Origin: Mycobacterium sp. DL592
GTDB taxonomy: Bacteria; Actinomycetota; Actinomycetes; Mycobacteriales; Mycobacteriaceae
Direction of reading: 5' to 3'
Length of the DNA stretch: 64,000 nucleotides
NCBI RefSeq assembly: GCF_011694515.1
Contig: NZ_CP050192.1
Location: forward strand, 5,030,527-5,094,526
The notes under the pieces were generated by a model. It had not been told where the DNA came from and searched no databases. It saw only the letters and a program-made list of their open reading frames with translations. Shown in pieces: positions 33,102-42,663 of this stretch. Every line of letters starts with the position of its first letter. The stretch's first letter is position 1. The translations under genes were made by a program, and so were the position numbers.

Positions 33102-34670
33102 ATGAGTGAGGCAGCCAAAGGAGCAGGGGCACAACGCAAATCGGGATTGAGAATCCCCGGCTTCGCGCAGTTGCAGCGGCTCGGCAAGAGTTTGATGCTG
33201 CCCATCGCCGTCCTCCCCGCGGCAGGCATCCTGCTGCGCCTGGGCCAGAACGACCTGCTGGGCCGGATCAAGGCACCCGTCATCGGATCGTTCTTCCAGG
33301 CGATGAGCGCCGCAGGCGGTGCGCTGTTCACCAACCTGCCGCTGCTGTTCGCGGTCGGCGTCGCCATCGGATTCGCCCGCAAGGCAGACGGCTCCACGGC
33401 ATTGTCGGCGGCCGTCGGCTACCTGGTGATGCAGGCGGTGTTCAAGACGATGTCGCCGGTCGTGCTCCAGGGACAACTCGACAAGGCCGGCGAGCAGGCT
33501 CAGATCAACTACAGCGTGTTCGGTGGCATCATCATCGGCCTGCTCACCGCCTGGCTGTTCGACCGCTATCACACCATCAAGCTGCCGTCCTACCTCGGTT
33601 TCTTCGGCGGCCGCCGTTTCGTGCCGATCGTCGTGTCGCTGGTGTCGCTGGGGGTGTCCTTCGCGATGAGCTACTTCTATCCGGTCTTCGACGCCGGCCT
33701 CACCGGCCTCGGCAAGTTCATCGGCGGGGCGGGCGCGCTGGGGGCATTCGTCTACGGCTTCGCCAACCGCATGCTGATTCCCCTTGGGCTGCACCACATC
33801 CTGAACTCCTACGTGTGGTTCATCTACGGCAGCTACCCGACCTCTGATGGGCATGTCGTCACCGGTGAGCTCAGCCGGTTCGCCGCTGGCGATCCCAGCG
33901 CCGGCCTGCTCACCTCAGGCTTCTACCCGATCCTGATGTTCGGTCTGCCCGCCGCGGCGCTGGCGATGATCCACGTCGCCAACAAGAAACAGCGCAAGGT
34001 CGCCTTCGGCATCCTCTCGGCTGCGGCGCTGACGGCGTTCCTCACCGGTGTCACCGAGCCACTCGAGTTCGCCTTCATGTTCGTGGCATTCCCGCTCTAC
34101 GTCGTGCACGCGCTGCTGACGGGCCTGTCACTGGCGATCGCCTACCTGCTCGACATCCACCTCGGGTTCTCGTTCTCGGCGGGGCTGATCGACCTTCTGC
34201 TCTACGGCACCGCCCCCGCAGCCAAGAACATTCCGCTGCTGATTGTGATGGGTCTGGTGTTCTTCGCCGTCTACTACCTGCTGTTCCGGTTCGCGATCAC
34301 GAAGTGGAACATGCGCACACCCGGGCGTGAGCCCGAGGGCGAGTTCGAGGCCGAGGAGAAGGCCAACGTCAGCGAGGGCACCGAATCTGCCACCTCGGTC
34401 GCCGCCGGGGCCGCGGTCGCCACGGCGCCGGCCACCGTCGACACCAAGGCCGAGCAGTTGATCGCCGCCTTCGGCGGCCGGGAGAACCTGCGCACCGTCG
34501 ATGCCTGCATCACCCGGCTGCGGATGGAGGTCGCCGACCCCACCAAGGTGGATCACGATCGGTTACGGGCCTTGGGGGCAGCCGGTGTCATCGAAGTAGG
34601 CAACAGCGTGCAAGCCGTGTTCGGAACCCAGGCCGAGGCGCTCAAGAACGACATCCAGGACGCGTTGTAG
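33102..34670 (+). CDS. nagE: PTS EIICB permease, N-acetylglucosamine/glucose type
   Basis: 522-aa membrane permease: EIIC domain with about ten membrane segments (about 20-405; GKSLMLPIAVLPAAGILLRLG, PLGLHHILNSYVWF, TGVTEPLEFAFMF), an acidic linker (EPEGEFEAEEKANVSEGTES), then EIIB with the phosphorylated C469 in TVDACITRLRM. It imports and phosphorylates the sugar. Its divergent neighbours nagA and nagB make N-acetylglucosamine the likely substrate, though the EIIC is also of the glucose type. A-G-rich ribosome site AGGGAGG precedes ATG 33102. Confidence 0.92.
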   Translation: MSEAAKGAGAQRKSGLRIPGFAQLQRLGKSLMLPIAVLPAAGILLRLGQNDLLGRIKAPVIGSFFQAMSAAGGALFTNLPLLFAVGVAIGFARKADGSTALSAAVGYLVMQAVFKTMSPVVLQGQLDKAGEQAQINYSVFGGIIIGLLTAWLFDRYHTIKLPSYLGFFGGRRFVPIVVSLVSLGVSFAMSYFYPVFDAGLTGLGKFIGGAGALGAFVYGFANRMLIPLGLHHILNSYVWFIYGSYPTSDGHVVTGELSRFAAGDPSAGLLTSGFYPILMFGLPAAALAMIHVANKKQRKVAFGILSAAALTAFLTGVTEPLEFAFMFVAFPLYVVHALLTGLSLAIAYLLDIHLGFSFSAGLIDLLLYGTAPAAKNIPLLIVMGLVFFAVYYLLFRFAITKWNMRTPGREPEGEFEAEEKANVSEGTESATSVAAGAAVATAPATVDTKAEQLIAAFGGRENLRTVDACITRLRMEVADPTKVDHDRLRALGAAGVIEVGNSVQAVFGTQAEALKNDIQDAL

Positions 34671-34843
34671 CCGTCGGGGCGAGGCTGTTTCGTAGCCGTG
34701 CCGCACAGATCACGCAGAGGAAACGCATAGGCGTCGAACCTTTATAGCTCTGTGGCCGTGTCGTGACTCAAGTAGCCCATTGTTACCAAAGTGATGTTTG
34801 TGGCTCTTGCTTCTGAGCCGACAGAGCCAGATGAGGGAACCAC

Positions 34844-35296
34844 ATGGGCGCTTTCCGCTTCGAGATATTCGCTGTCACCGCCGGGGTGTTCGTCGCCGCC
34901 ACCACCTGGCCGGCGCAGGCCCACGCCGACCCGACCGACCTCACCGGTGTGCTGAGCACTGTCGGGATCGGAAACGGCGGACCTATCACGGCGCTGATCG
35001 AACAGATCGGTCAACAGATCTGCCCGTTGTTGGTGAAGCCGGGGAGCAGCCTGGTATCCGGCGCCACCGAGGCCAGCGGCCACGGGGGCCTCGCGTCCCA
35101 GGTCACCGGATTCGTCGCAGAGCAGGCCATCCAGTCCCAATGCCCGGCAGTCATGACGCAGCTGGCCAACGGAAATTTCGGGCCGCTCATGCAACTGCTG
35201 AACACTGCCAACCAGGCGTCGGGCACGCTCAACACGCTGAGCGGCACTGCCGTGCCGTCGATCGCAGTACCGCAAGCGGGATTGCTCAGCCCCTGA
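34844..35296 (+). CDS. Secreted protein of unknown function
   Basis: 150-aa exported protein. Signal peptide about 1-28 (MGAFRFEIFAVTAGVFVAAT to AHAD). The mature part has two cysteines (ICPLLV and SQCPAV) that could pair and amphipathic helices rich in Leu, Gln and Asn. GAGGG lies 9 bases before ATG 34844. The 173 bases upstream contain an AT-rich TTTATAGCTCTG that may be its promoter. No family recognised beyond mycobacterial secreted proteins of this size. Confidence 0.75.
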   Translation: MGAFRFEIFAVTAGVFVAATTWPAQAHADPTDLTGVLSTVGIGNGGPITALIEQIGQQICPLLVKPGSSLVSGATEASGHGGLASQVTGFVAEQAIQSQCPAVMTQLANGNFGPLMQLLNTANQASGTLNTLSGTAVPSIAVPQAGLLSP

Positions 35297-35400
35297 ACCC
35301 GGTGGCCGCAACCGTCGGGCGCGGGTAACGGGTGTAGCTGCGGCGCCGATAACGTGGTTAGGTTTGGGTGGGCCGTGGACGGCCCTGAAGGCGGAATCGA

Positions 35401-35685
35401 GTGACTGTGAAGCAACGGGTCGTCATCGGGTTGGGTGTGGTGTCGCTTGCCCTCAGCGCGGTGGCACTGGCCGCGCCGGCCTCGGCTGACTGCCCGACCG
35501 GGACGGTGCCGACCCGGTTCCCCGGCGTGTGCACGGCAGGCCAGTCCGGCGGGCAGCCGCCCACGGTGATCAATCCCTCGGACGTGACGACCAACATCGC
35601 GCCCGGCCAGATCCCCACCATGAACGGCGTGCCCTGCAACCTCTCTCACCAGGGCACTTGCTGGGGTTTCGCGCAGAATCCCTGA
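35401..35685 (+). CDS. Small secreted cysteine-containing protein
   Basis: 94-aa exported protein. Signal peptide about 1-29 (MTVKQRVVIGLGVVSLALSA to ASAD), then CPTGTVPTRFPGVCTAGQSG and NGVPCNLSHQGTCWGF: four cysteines in two pairs, suggesting two disulfides in a compact fold. GTG 35401 has AAGGCGG upstream. Function unknown. It converges on the WS/DGAT gene with a 3-base gap. Confidence 0.75.
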   Translation: MTVKQRVVIGLGVVSLALSAVALAAPASADCPTGTVPTRFPGVCTAGQSGGQPPTVINPSDVTTNIAPGQIPTMNGVPCNLSHQGTCWGFAQNP

Positions 35686-35688
35686 TCC

Positions 35689-37077
35689 TCAGGGCACCGG
35701 TACCAGACCTGCGGCGACTTCGAGTTCGCGCAGCGCGGGCTCGAGTGCGTCGGAGATCTCGTCGATGTCCCCGGCGATCTCGGGAGTGCTGGCCAGACCG
35801 AAATCCAGCGCCCCGCGATAGCTGAAGCAGGTGATGTTCAAGCCGACGTCGAGCATCAGCGGGCCGATCGGGACCAGCCGCTCGACCGGCGCGCCGGCCA
35901 GGTAGAGCGGGTAGTCCGGCCCGGGCACGTTGGAGACCACCAGGTTGATCGGCACCACCCGATCCCCAAGATGCGCCGCCGAGTACGCCCGCACCGCCAA
36001 TCCGAGCAGGCCCGGCGGCGTCGTCTCGGTCAATCCCACGAGCTGATGGTCCGACAGCGTCCGCGCCATCTCCTTGGCGCCCTGGGAGTTCTCGTAGATC
36101 GCCGCGATACGTTCGGCGGGGTCCTCGATATCGGTGGCCAGGCTGACCGTGGTGGAGGTGATCTGGTTGCCACCGGTGGAGGCTTCGGTGTGGGTGGACA
36201 CCGGGATCTGGGCCACCAGCGGGCGGTCCGGCAGCTCGCCGCGCTCCAGCAGATAGCGGCGCAACGCTCCCGAAATAGTCGCTAGCACAACATCATTGAC
36301 CTTCACGCCAAAGACGTCCTTGACGGCTTTGACCCGGTCGAGCGGCAGGCTGGTGGAGGTCACCCGGCGCCTGGCCGTCAGCGCGGTGTTGAAGCGGGTC
36401 GCCGGTGCGTCGAAGAAGTTCGGGGGTTTGTTGGTCACCGACCGCGCCGCCAGCTGCTGGGTGACGCTCTGCTGCACCACCCGCATGACGCGGTAGGGCG
36501 TCATGACCGCCAGGTTGAACAAGGCGCCGAGGGCGCGCCGCTCCACCCCGGGCAGGTGCTCGCCCGGGTCGTCGTCCGCGGCGGCGGCCGGTGGCCGGGG
36601 CTCGGGGGTGACGTCGAGCAGGATCTCGCTGAGCCCCGCACCGGAAACCCCGTCGACGATCGCGTGATGCATCTTGGTCAGGTACGCCACCCGGCCGCCC
36701 TCGAGGCCCTCGATGAACCACAGCTCCCACAGCGGGCGCGTCTTGTCCAACGGGTAGGACATCAAACGACCCAGCAGCACCTCGAGTTCGCGCCGACCGC
36801 CCGGGGCGGGCAACGCAACGCGCCGGATGTGATAGTCGATATCCAGCCCGGTGTCCTCGACGAGCCAGGGCCGATCCAGTCCGTGGCGTGCCCCGGCGAC
36901 CCGATGCCGCAGCAGCGGAATCTCCGGCAGCCGGGCCAGGATCAGCTCGCGAACGGTCTCGAAGCTGAAGCCCGCCACGCCGGTCGGGTCGCAGACACCG
37001 AGCGCGCCGATATGCATCGGGCACGTGGTCGTATCGGCCCACCAGAACGCCGCGTCGAGGCCGGAGAGGCGCTGCAT
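35689..37077 (-). CDS. WS/DGAT acyltransferase (triacylglycerol/wax ester synthase)
   Basis: 462-aa acyl-CoA:diacylglycerol or fatty-alcohol acyltransferase. The catalytic HHxxxDG is HHAIVDG near residue 134; [33 protein letters not shown] and the late [15 protein letters not shown] are family blocks. These enzymes store lipid as triacylglycerol or wax ester and many paralogues occur per mycobacterial genome. A -10 TACAGT (37084-37089) ends six bases before ATG 37077, so it should be leaderless. Confidence 0.93.
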   Translation of the reverse strand: MQRLSGLDAAFWWADTTTCPMHIGALGVCDPTGVAGFSFETVRELILARLPEIPLLRHRVAGARHGLDRPWLVEDTGLDIDYHIRRVALPAPGGRRELEVLLGRLMSYPLDKTRPLWELWFIEGLEGGRVAYLTKMHHAIVDGVSGAGLSEILLDVTPEPRPPAAAADDDPGEHLPGVERRALGALFNLAVMTPYRVMRVVQQSVTQQLAARSVTNKPPNFFDAPATRFNTALTARRRVTSTSLPLDRVKAVKDVFGVKVNDVVLATISGALRRYLLERGELPDRPLVAQIPVSTHTEASTGGNQITSTTVSLATDIEDPAERIAAIYENSQGAKEMARTLSDHQLVGLTETTPPGLLGLAVRAYSAAHLGDRVVPINLVVSNVPGPDYPLYLAGAPVERLVPIGPLMLDVGLNITCFSYRGALDFGLASTPEIAGDIDEISDALEPALRELEVAAGLVPVP

Positions 37078-37083
37078 GGCGTC

Positions 37084-37089
37084 ACTGTA
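37084..37089 (-). promoter_or_regulatory. -10 TACAGT of WS/DGAT gene
   Basis: Minus-strand TACAGT, six bases, ATG 37077. The same hexamer serves vapB at 54571-54576. Confidence 0.5.
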
Positions 37090-37183
37090 GGACCGTTGGG
37101 TGGACCGGATTCGGCATTCCGTCGATCCCGTCTTTCAGCGACCACACAGGCTTGCGCAACCGGGGTCGGCGGGTGCCCGCTGA

Positions 37184-37189
37184 TAAACT
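37184..37189 (+). promoter_or_regulatory. Candidate -10 TAAACT with long leader, acyltransferase-3 gene
   Basis: TAAACT preceded by TGA; it would give a leader of about 80 bases to ATG 37276. An 11-base direct repeat GGTCGCCGATG lies at 37195-37205 and 37237-37247 in that leader. Confidence 0.35.
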
Positions 37190-37275
37190 CTGGCGGTCGC
37201 CGATGACGTGATGGCGGGGAGGCGGACGGTCGGCAGGGTCGCCGATGTGACGTCGAGATCGGCAAGAAATCGGAA

Positions 37276-38508
37276 ATGGGTGTCGTGCGAACCGGAGAGA
37301 TCAAAGCGCTTACCGGCCTCCGCATCGTCGCCGCCCTGTGGGTGGTCCTGTTCCATTTTCGTCCGCTGATCTGGGCGGCGTCGCCACGCCTCAAGGAGGA
37401 TCTGGCACCGCTGCTCAACGCCGGAGCCCAAGGCGTCGACCTGTTCTTCATCCTCAGCGGATTCGTCCTGACCTGGAACTATCTGGAGCGCATGGGGCCG
37501 TCCTGGTCCACCCGGGCGACGCTGCACTTCCTGTGGCTGCGGCTGTCGCGGGTGTGGCCGGTTTACCTGGTGACCATGCACATCGCCGCGCTGTGGATCA
37601 TCTTCACGCTGCACGTGGGCACGGTGCCGTCCCCGGACGTCGAGAAGCTCACCGCGATCAGCTACGTGCGCCAGCTGTTCATGGTGCAGCTGTGGTTCGA
37701 GCCGTTCTTCGACGGGACCAGCTGGGACGGCCCGGCCTGGTCGATCAGCGCGGAATGGCTGGCTTACCTGGTGTTCGGCATGGCGGTGCTGGTGATCTTC
37801 CGGATGGCCACGGTCACGCGGGCGCGGGGACTGCTGCTGATGGCGTTCGTCGCATCCCTGCCTCCGACCATCCTGCTGCTGGCCAGCGGACACTTCTATA
37901 CGCCGTGGAGCTGGCTGCCGCGCATCGTGGCCCAGTTCCTGGCCGGCGCGCTGGCCTGTGCCGCCGTCCGCCGGCTACGCCTGACCGATCGCAGCCGCCG
38001 CCTGGCCGGCTACTGCGCGGTGCTGATCACCGCGGCGGTCGTCGGGATCCTCTACTACTACGACGCGAACCCGGTCAACGGGATGATCGATCCCGGTGGC
38101 GTGGTCGTCGTGTTGTTCATGCCGCTGGTCGTCACGCTGGCGATCGGGGTGGGCAGCCTGCCCGCCGTGCTGTCCACCCGGCTGCTGATCTACGGCGGCA
38201 AGATCTCGTTCAGCCTGTACATGGTCCACGAATTGGTGCACACGGCGTGGAACTGGATGGTCGCCGAGTATCAGCTCGACTTCTCCATGGTTATGGCGAA
38301 ACTCGTCGTGCTCGGATTGATCGTGGCCGCGCTGGCCGGTGCGGCACTGCTGTACCACGGTGTCGAGGAGCCGGCTCGGCGGTGGATGCGGCGCATGGTC
38401 GACTTCCGCGACGTCAAGACCATCCGCGCCGAACTGCCGCCCGACCCCGCCGGGGGACGGGTGGCATCGATCGACAGCCGCCCGCCGCGTTCGGCGCGCG
38501 CCGGGTGA
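37276..38508 (+). CDS. Acyltransferase-3 family integral membrane O-acyltransferase
   Basis: 410-aa membrane protein with about ten hydrophobic segments. The N-terminus IKALTGLRIVAALWVVLFHF carries the conserved catalytic-His region, followed by GVDLFFILSGFVLTW, the family hallmark. Such enzymes move acetyl or other acyl groups across the membrane onto sugars or lipids. There is no fused SGNH domain, but the next gene (128 bases on) encodes a separate exported SGNH hydrolase. ATG 37276 has only a weak GGAA site; GTG 37285 is an alternative. Confidence 0.88.
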   Translation: MGVVRTGEIKALTGLRIVAALWVVLFHFRPLIWAASPRLKEDLAPLLNAGAQGVDLFFILSGFVLTWNYLERMGPSWSTRATLHFLWLRLSRVWPVYLVTMHIAALWIIFTLHVGTVPSPDVEKLTAISYVRQLFMVQLWFEPFFDGTSWDGPAWSISAEWLAYLVFGMAVLVIFRMATVTRARGLLLMAFVASLPPTILLLASGHFYTPWSWLPRIVAQFLAGALACAAVRRLRLTDRSRRLAGYCAVLITAAVVGILYYYDANPVNGMIDPGGVVVVLFMPLVVTLAIGVGSLPAVLSTRLLIYGGKISFSLYMVHELVHTAWNWMVAEYQLDFSMVMAKLVVLGLIVAALAGAALLYHGVEEPARRWMRRMVDFRDVKTIRAELPPDPAGGRVASIDSRPPRSARAG

Positions 38509-38636
38509 CTTAGCTCCCAGTCCAGCCGTATTGTGCTGCAACGCCTTCCGGTGTGCGCGACGGCGCGTTGAGCGGCGACCGCCGCCGGCAGGCCGTAGAA
38601 TTCGACGGTCGGGACACGAACCAGTGAGGTGTCTCT

Positions 38637-39347
38637 TTGTCCCTGAGGGAAGCACTAATTCGGACCGCCGCCGCGGTGTTCTCGGCTGCTGTGGTGCTCG
38701 GCGCTGTCGTCGGTCACTCCCCGGCGACGCACGCGTACCAACTGGTCAACCGCGGGTCGGCCGACAACCGTGTCGCGGTGATCGGCGACTCGTACACCAC
38801 CGGCACCGACGAGGGCGGCCGTGGGCCCCAATCCTGGACCGCGCAAGCCTGGCAGATGCTCGATGGGCAGGGATTCAGAGTCGACGCCGACGTGGCCGCC
38901 GAAGGCGGGGCCGGCTACGCGATCCGCGGAAACCGGGGCAGCATCTTCGAAGACCTGACCGTCAGGGCCGTCAAACGCGACGACCAACTGGTGGTCTTCT
39001 TCGGTTCACGCAACGACCAACCGGCCGACCAGCAGAAGTTCCCGGTACTCGTGAGCGAGGCCTTCCAGATCGCGCGTCGGGTCGCGCCGGCGGCGAAGCT
39101 CCTGGTGATCGGGCCACCCTGGCCCACCGCGAACCCACCCGACACGGTGCTGGCGGTTCGGGACAGTTTGCGCAACCAGGCCAGGGCTGTCGGCGCTGTC
39201 TTCGTCGATCCGCTGGCCGAGGGCTGGTTCGTCGGGCGGCCGGATCTGATCGGCTCCGACGGGGTTCACCCCAACGATGCCGGACATGCCTACCTAGCCG
39301 AGCAGATCGCGCCGCTGATCCGCAATCAGCTCACCATCCCGCTGTAG
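38637..39347 (+). CDS. Exported SGNH/GDSL hydrolase
   Basis: 236-aa exported esterase or acyltransferase. Signal peptide about 1-33, then block I VIGDSYTTG (Ser), block III GSRND (Asn) and block V SDGVHPNDAGH (Asp/His). TTG 38637 is preceded by GTGAGG. Placed directly after the acyltransferase-3 gene, it could take the acyl group on the outside and transfer it to a cell-wall polymer, the task done by the fused SGNH domain in OafB-type proteins. That is inference from gene order. Confidence 0.87.
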   Translation: MSLREALIRTAAAVFSAAVVLGAVVGHSPATHAYQLVNRGSADNRVAVIGDSYTTGTDEGGRGPQSWTAQAWQMLDGQGFRVDADVAAEGGAGYAIRGNRGSIFEDLTVRAVKRDDQLVVFFGSRNDQPADQQKFPVLVSEAFQIARRVAPAAKLLVIGPPWPTANPPDTVLAVRDSLRNQARAVGAVFVDPLAEGWFVGRPDLIGSDGVHPNDAGHAYLAEQIAPLIRNQLTIPL

Positions 39348-39357
39348 GTCACCGCCG

Positions 39358-40227
39358 TTAGCGAAGATGGGGCTCCAGCAGGGTGCTCCAGCCGCGGGTC
39401 AGCTGCTCCCACTCCTGCTCGCATCCCTCGGCCCGATCTTCGGGCAGCGATCCGTCGGAGACGATGTCGGCGTTGGCCTTCGGGTCCGACCCGTAGATCC
39501 AGCACTCGAAGTTGTAGGCGCGGGCCCGATCCATGGTGTGCACGTCGGCGAACGCTTCCTTCTCCAGCTCGCCGCCTTCCTCGCTGAGCACGCTGTACTC
39601 GCGGGCGGTGTCCCGGGCGGCCTGTACGTAATCGGGGTCGACCTTGCCGGCGTCATCGGGGGCCAGCAGTTCGTAGGCCGAAAGTTGGTCGGCCACATCC
39701 TCTTCGCGGCCGGTCACCGGCAGGTCGTAGATGTCGATCGCCATGTGGCCGAGCTCGTGGAAGAACGATGCGATCCCGATGCGCCGTGCGGTGTCCGCCG
39801 GATCGGGGTCGCCGGCCTCGGTGAAGACGCGGATGCTCTCGTCGACGTCCTCGTAGCACATCACCAGCTTCTTCTCGTCGCCGTTCCAGAAGTCGTTGGC
39901 TTCGCCGCACTGCGATCCGACCACCGGGATGTCGAACGGCAGTCGGAAGCTCTCGGTGACGGCCGCGGCGACATCGTCGAGAAAATGGGTGCGCGCCATG
40001 AGATCTCGGCCCTTGATCGCCTCGGGTGTGGTCGCCTCCTCATAGCTGACCACCATCCGGCCGGCCGGCTCGGCTGCGGCGGGCGTCGAGCTCGTCGGGG
40101 TCGTCGGGGTCGTGGTCGTCGTCTCGGGAGTGGTTGACGACGCAACGGGCCCGGTGGTGTGCCCGCCACAGCCGGCAGCCAGCATCGCCGCAGTCAGGAC
40201 CGTCAACACCGCCGGTGTGCGTGCCAC
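39358..40227 (-). CDS. Lipoprotein metallopeptidase, DUF4344 family
   Basis: 289-aa predicted zinc peptidase. Lipobox AAGC near residue 19 and a Thr-rich linker (TTPETTTTTPTTPTSST) lead into the DUF4344 domain. The zinc motif is SFFHELGHMAIDIYDLP, with the third ligand region EEDVADQLSAYELL. Four or more cysteines (SQCGEAND, VMCYEDV, FECWIYG, EGCEQEW) suggest disulfides. GTG 40227 has AAGGAGG at 6 bases. It diverges from the sedolisin gene, so two exported proteases sit side by side. Confidence 0.82.
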   Translation of the reverse strand: MARTPAVLTVLTAAMLAAGCGGHTTGPVASSTTPETTTTTPTTPTSSTPAAAEPAGRMVVSYEEATTPEAIKGRDLMARTHFLDDVAAAVTESFRLPFDIPVVGSQCGEANDFWNGDEKKLVMCYEDVDESIRVFTEAGDPDPADTARRIGIASFFHELGHMAIDIYDLPVTGREEDVADQLSAYELLAPDDAGKVDPDYVQAARDTAREYSVLSEEGGELEKEAFADVHTMDRARAYNFECWIYGSDPKANADIVSDGSLPEDRAEGCEQEWEQLTRGWSTLLEPHLR

Positions 40228-40326
40228 CGCGCCTCCTTGCCAGGTTTTCCGCCGACAGCGCATCAGACTAGGCGACGCGCGGTCCGTCGACTTGTTCTCA
40301 CCGCGGCTGCCGGTGATGCTGTGGGC

Positions 40327-41922
40327 ATGAGCACCCCGCGTCCTGTTCGGAGGATGCTGTTGCCGGTGGTGCTGGCAGTGGTCGTCGCGGTACTCGTCGC
40401 CGACCGGGTGACACCGCCGCTGCCCTTCAACCGCATCGGCGGGCCGTACGCCAGACTGCTCGCCCAGTTCGTCGACCTCGGGCCGGCCCGCTCGGATCTG
40501 GTGCGACTGACAGCCGAATTGCGCGACTCGTCCCAACCGGTGGCACTGATGTCGTGGGCCCGTGAGCGCGGCCTGGCGGTGCAGTGGCGCGACGGTGATC
40601 CGTGGGCAACCGTGGAAGGCCCGCCCCGCCTCGTCGCCGGCGCCCTGGACGTGGCTGTCCACGACTACCGGGGCAAGGGCGGCAACGTGTTCTACGCGTC
40701 GCCGCAGCAGCCGGCTGTTCCCGGCGAAGTTGGTGGCGAGGTCGCCGAACTCGGCCGCATTCTCGGCTATACGCCGTATCACGAAGGCGTCCCGCCCACG
40801 CCCCCGCTGGACGTCCCCGACGGCGGCCTGCTGCCGACCGAACTGCTGACCGCTTACAACGTCGACGCGCTGGCCGCCGGCGGCTACAACGGCGCCGGCC
40901 AAACCGTCGCCGTGTTCGCCTTCGACGGGTTCGACCAGCGCGACATGGACAGCTTCGCCGACTGGTTCACGTTGCCGCGGTTCACCCCCGAGGTGGTCGG
41001 CGGCATGCCAGAGCCCCGACGGGGTGAGGCCACCATGGACATTCAGCTGATCCATGCCGTTGCGCCCGCGGCCAAGATCGTGTTGGTCAACGCCCGCTCG
41101 ACAGTCGAGGGCGACAACGCCTACGTCAAGATCGGCAAGCTGATGGATTCGATCGATCAGCGCTATCCCGGTGCGGTCTGGAGCTTTTCGATCGGCTGGG
41201 GGTGTGACCGCATCATGACCCGAGCGGATCTGGCACCGGTCCGCTCCGCGCTGTCGCGCGCCCACCGCAACGGCACCACCGCGTTCGACGCCAGCGGCGA
41301 CCTCGCCGGCTTGGAGTGCAAGGGTGGCAAGGATTGGTCGGACACACCCAGCCCGGACGACGTCGGCGTCGACGCGGTGGCCTCACTTCCGGAGATGACC
41401 GCCGTCGGCGGTACCACGCTGTCGACCGACGCCGACGGGCGGTGGCTGGCCGAACAGGGTTGGTACGACGTGCCGCTGACCCAGGGCAGTGGGGGCGGAT
41501 CCTCGGCGTTGTTCGGGCGCCCGGCCTGGCAGGTGGGTCTCGAGCATGCCGGACCCCACGACAAGCGGCTGGTTCCGGATGTAGCGGCGGTCGCCGACCC
41601 CTTCACCGGAGTCAAGTTCGTGTTCAACCGGCAGGTGCTGGTGGGTGGGGGCACGTCGCAGTCCGCGCCGGTCTGGGCCGGCCTTGCCGCGGTGATGAAC
41701 CAGTTCCTCGTCGAGCGAGGGCTTGCCCAGTTGGGTGATCTGAACCCGCTGCTCTACGAGTTGTCCCGCGGCGTCGGGCTGCCGGCCTTCCGCGACATCG
41801 CCTTGGGCGCCAACGCCGTCACCCCGGTGCTGCCCGGCTACGACATGATCACCGGGCTGGGCAGCCCGAACGTCGAGAACCTGATGAAGGATTTGCTCGT
41901 CCTCAAGGCGTTGGATCGATGA
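40327..41922 (+). CDS. Membrane-anchored S53 peptidase (sedolisin)
   Basis: 531-aa serine-carboxyl peptidase. An N-terminal membrane anchor (about 9-27) precedes a prodomain (to about 165) and the sedolisin domain from NVDALAAGGYNGAGQTVAVF. The Glu/Asp pair is in GEATMDIQLIH, the oxyanion Asp in DASGDLAG, and the catalytic Ser in GGGTSQSAPVWAG; GYDMITGLGSP near the end is the calcium site. It should act outside the membrane, usually at acidic pH. ATG 40327 has a weak ribosome site. It overlaps the downstream membrane protein by four bases. Confidence 0.88.
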   Translation: MSTPRPVRRMLLPVVLAVVVAVLVADRVTPPLPFNRIGGPYARLLAQFVDLGPARSDLVRLTAELRDSSQPVALMSWARERGLAVQWRDGDPWATVEGPPRLVAGALDVAVHDYRGKGGNVFYASPQQPAVPGEVGGEVAELGRILGYTPYHEGVPPTPPLDVPDGGLLPTELLTAYNVDALAAGGYNGAGQTVAVFAFDGFDQRDMDSFADWFTLPRFTPEVVGGMPEPRRGEATMDIQLIHAVAPAAKIVLVNARSTVEGDNAYVKIGKLMDSIDQRYPGAVWSFSIGWGCDRIMTRADLAPVRSALSRAHRNGTTAFDASGDLAGLECKGGKDWSDTPSPDDVGVDAVASLPEMTAVGGTTLSTDADGRWLAEQGWYDVPLTQGSGGGSSALFGRPAWQVGLEHAGPHDKRLVPDVAAVADPFTGVKFVFNRQVLVGGGTSQSAPVWAGLAAVMNQFLVERGLAQLGDLNPLLYELSRGVGLPAFRDIALGANAVTPVLPGYDMITGLGSPNVENLMKDLLVLKALDR

Positions 41923-42659
41923 CCGAGGTGGCCGAATCCGGCGAGGAGGCATTCTCCGGCTACGCCGTGCCGCCGGGACGGTACCGGGCGCACCGGCTGC
42001 GCGGTCCCGCCTACTTCGCGACCGTGGGAACGTGGGTCATCCTGCTGGTGCTGGCGATGATGGCGCTGAGCATCCTGACGACACGTATCAGCCATGGCCC
42101 CGCCCGTTACATCTGCCCGCCCGACTGCGGCGGCCCGCCCACCGGGCTGCCGGTGGCGACCAACCCGCGGTTCTTCGCCGCGGACGGATCGTTCGCGGTG
42201 TCCTATCCCGGGCCGGACAGCGCCTACCAGGTGACCAAGGAACCTATGGGTGTCACGGCGGACTGGAACGGCGGCGATGGCGGCACGCTGCGGCTGTTCA
42301 GCGAACCCGCCCGCGGCCGCGATGCCCGACAGGTCGCCGACGACCTGTTGGCCGACAAGTTTCCCGACGCCGTGAAGGACTACGAACTGCCCAATGCGAT
42401 CCTCGGCTACCAGCCGGGCTACGGCGAGGTCGCCGACGACTGGCCGAAGGGAACCAGCAACGACTCGCAGCATCTGCGGATCATCCTCATCGTCGCGGTG
42501 AAGAACGACCTGGCCCTGGTGGCCGGTGCGGTTGGGCCGTTCCACCAGTTCGGTCCCGACTTCGGGCCGGGGCCGCCGTCGGCGGCGAACCTTCAGATCG
42601 CCCAGGACATGGGCAAGTACGTCAACAGCTTCATGTGGCGCGGCGACCCGCCGCGGTGA
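41919..42659 (+). CDS. Single-span membrane protein coupled to sedolisin
   Basis: 246-aa protein with a cytosolic N-terminus, one membrane helix (about 32-55; GTWVILLVLAMMALSILTT) and an extracytoplasmic domain containing a CPPDC pair. The domain (FFAADGSFAVSYPGPDSAYQV onward) has no family I recognise. Its ATGA overlap with the S53 peptidase suggests it is a partner, inhibitor or substrate of that peptidase. It ends 4 bases before the convergent kinase gene. Confidence 0.75.
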   Translation: MTEVAESGEEAFSGYAVPPGRYRAHRLRGPAYFATVGTWVILLVLAMMALSILTTRISHGPARYICPPDCGGPPTGLPVATNPRFFAADGSFAVSYPGPDSAYQVTKEPMGVTADWNGGDGGTLRLFSEPARGRDARQVADDLLADKFPDAVKDYELPNAILGYQPGYGEVADDWPKGTSNDSQHLRIILIVAVKNDLALVAGAVGPFHQFGPDFGPGPPSAANLQIAQDMGKYVNSFMWRGDPPR

Positions 42660-42663
42660 CGTC

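Noticed and set aside
37195..37247. Riboswitch in the leader of the acyltransferase-3 gene
   Set aside because: Only an 11-base direct repeat is seen; I could not draw a conserved fold, so it is reported only as a repeat.
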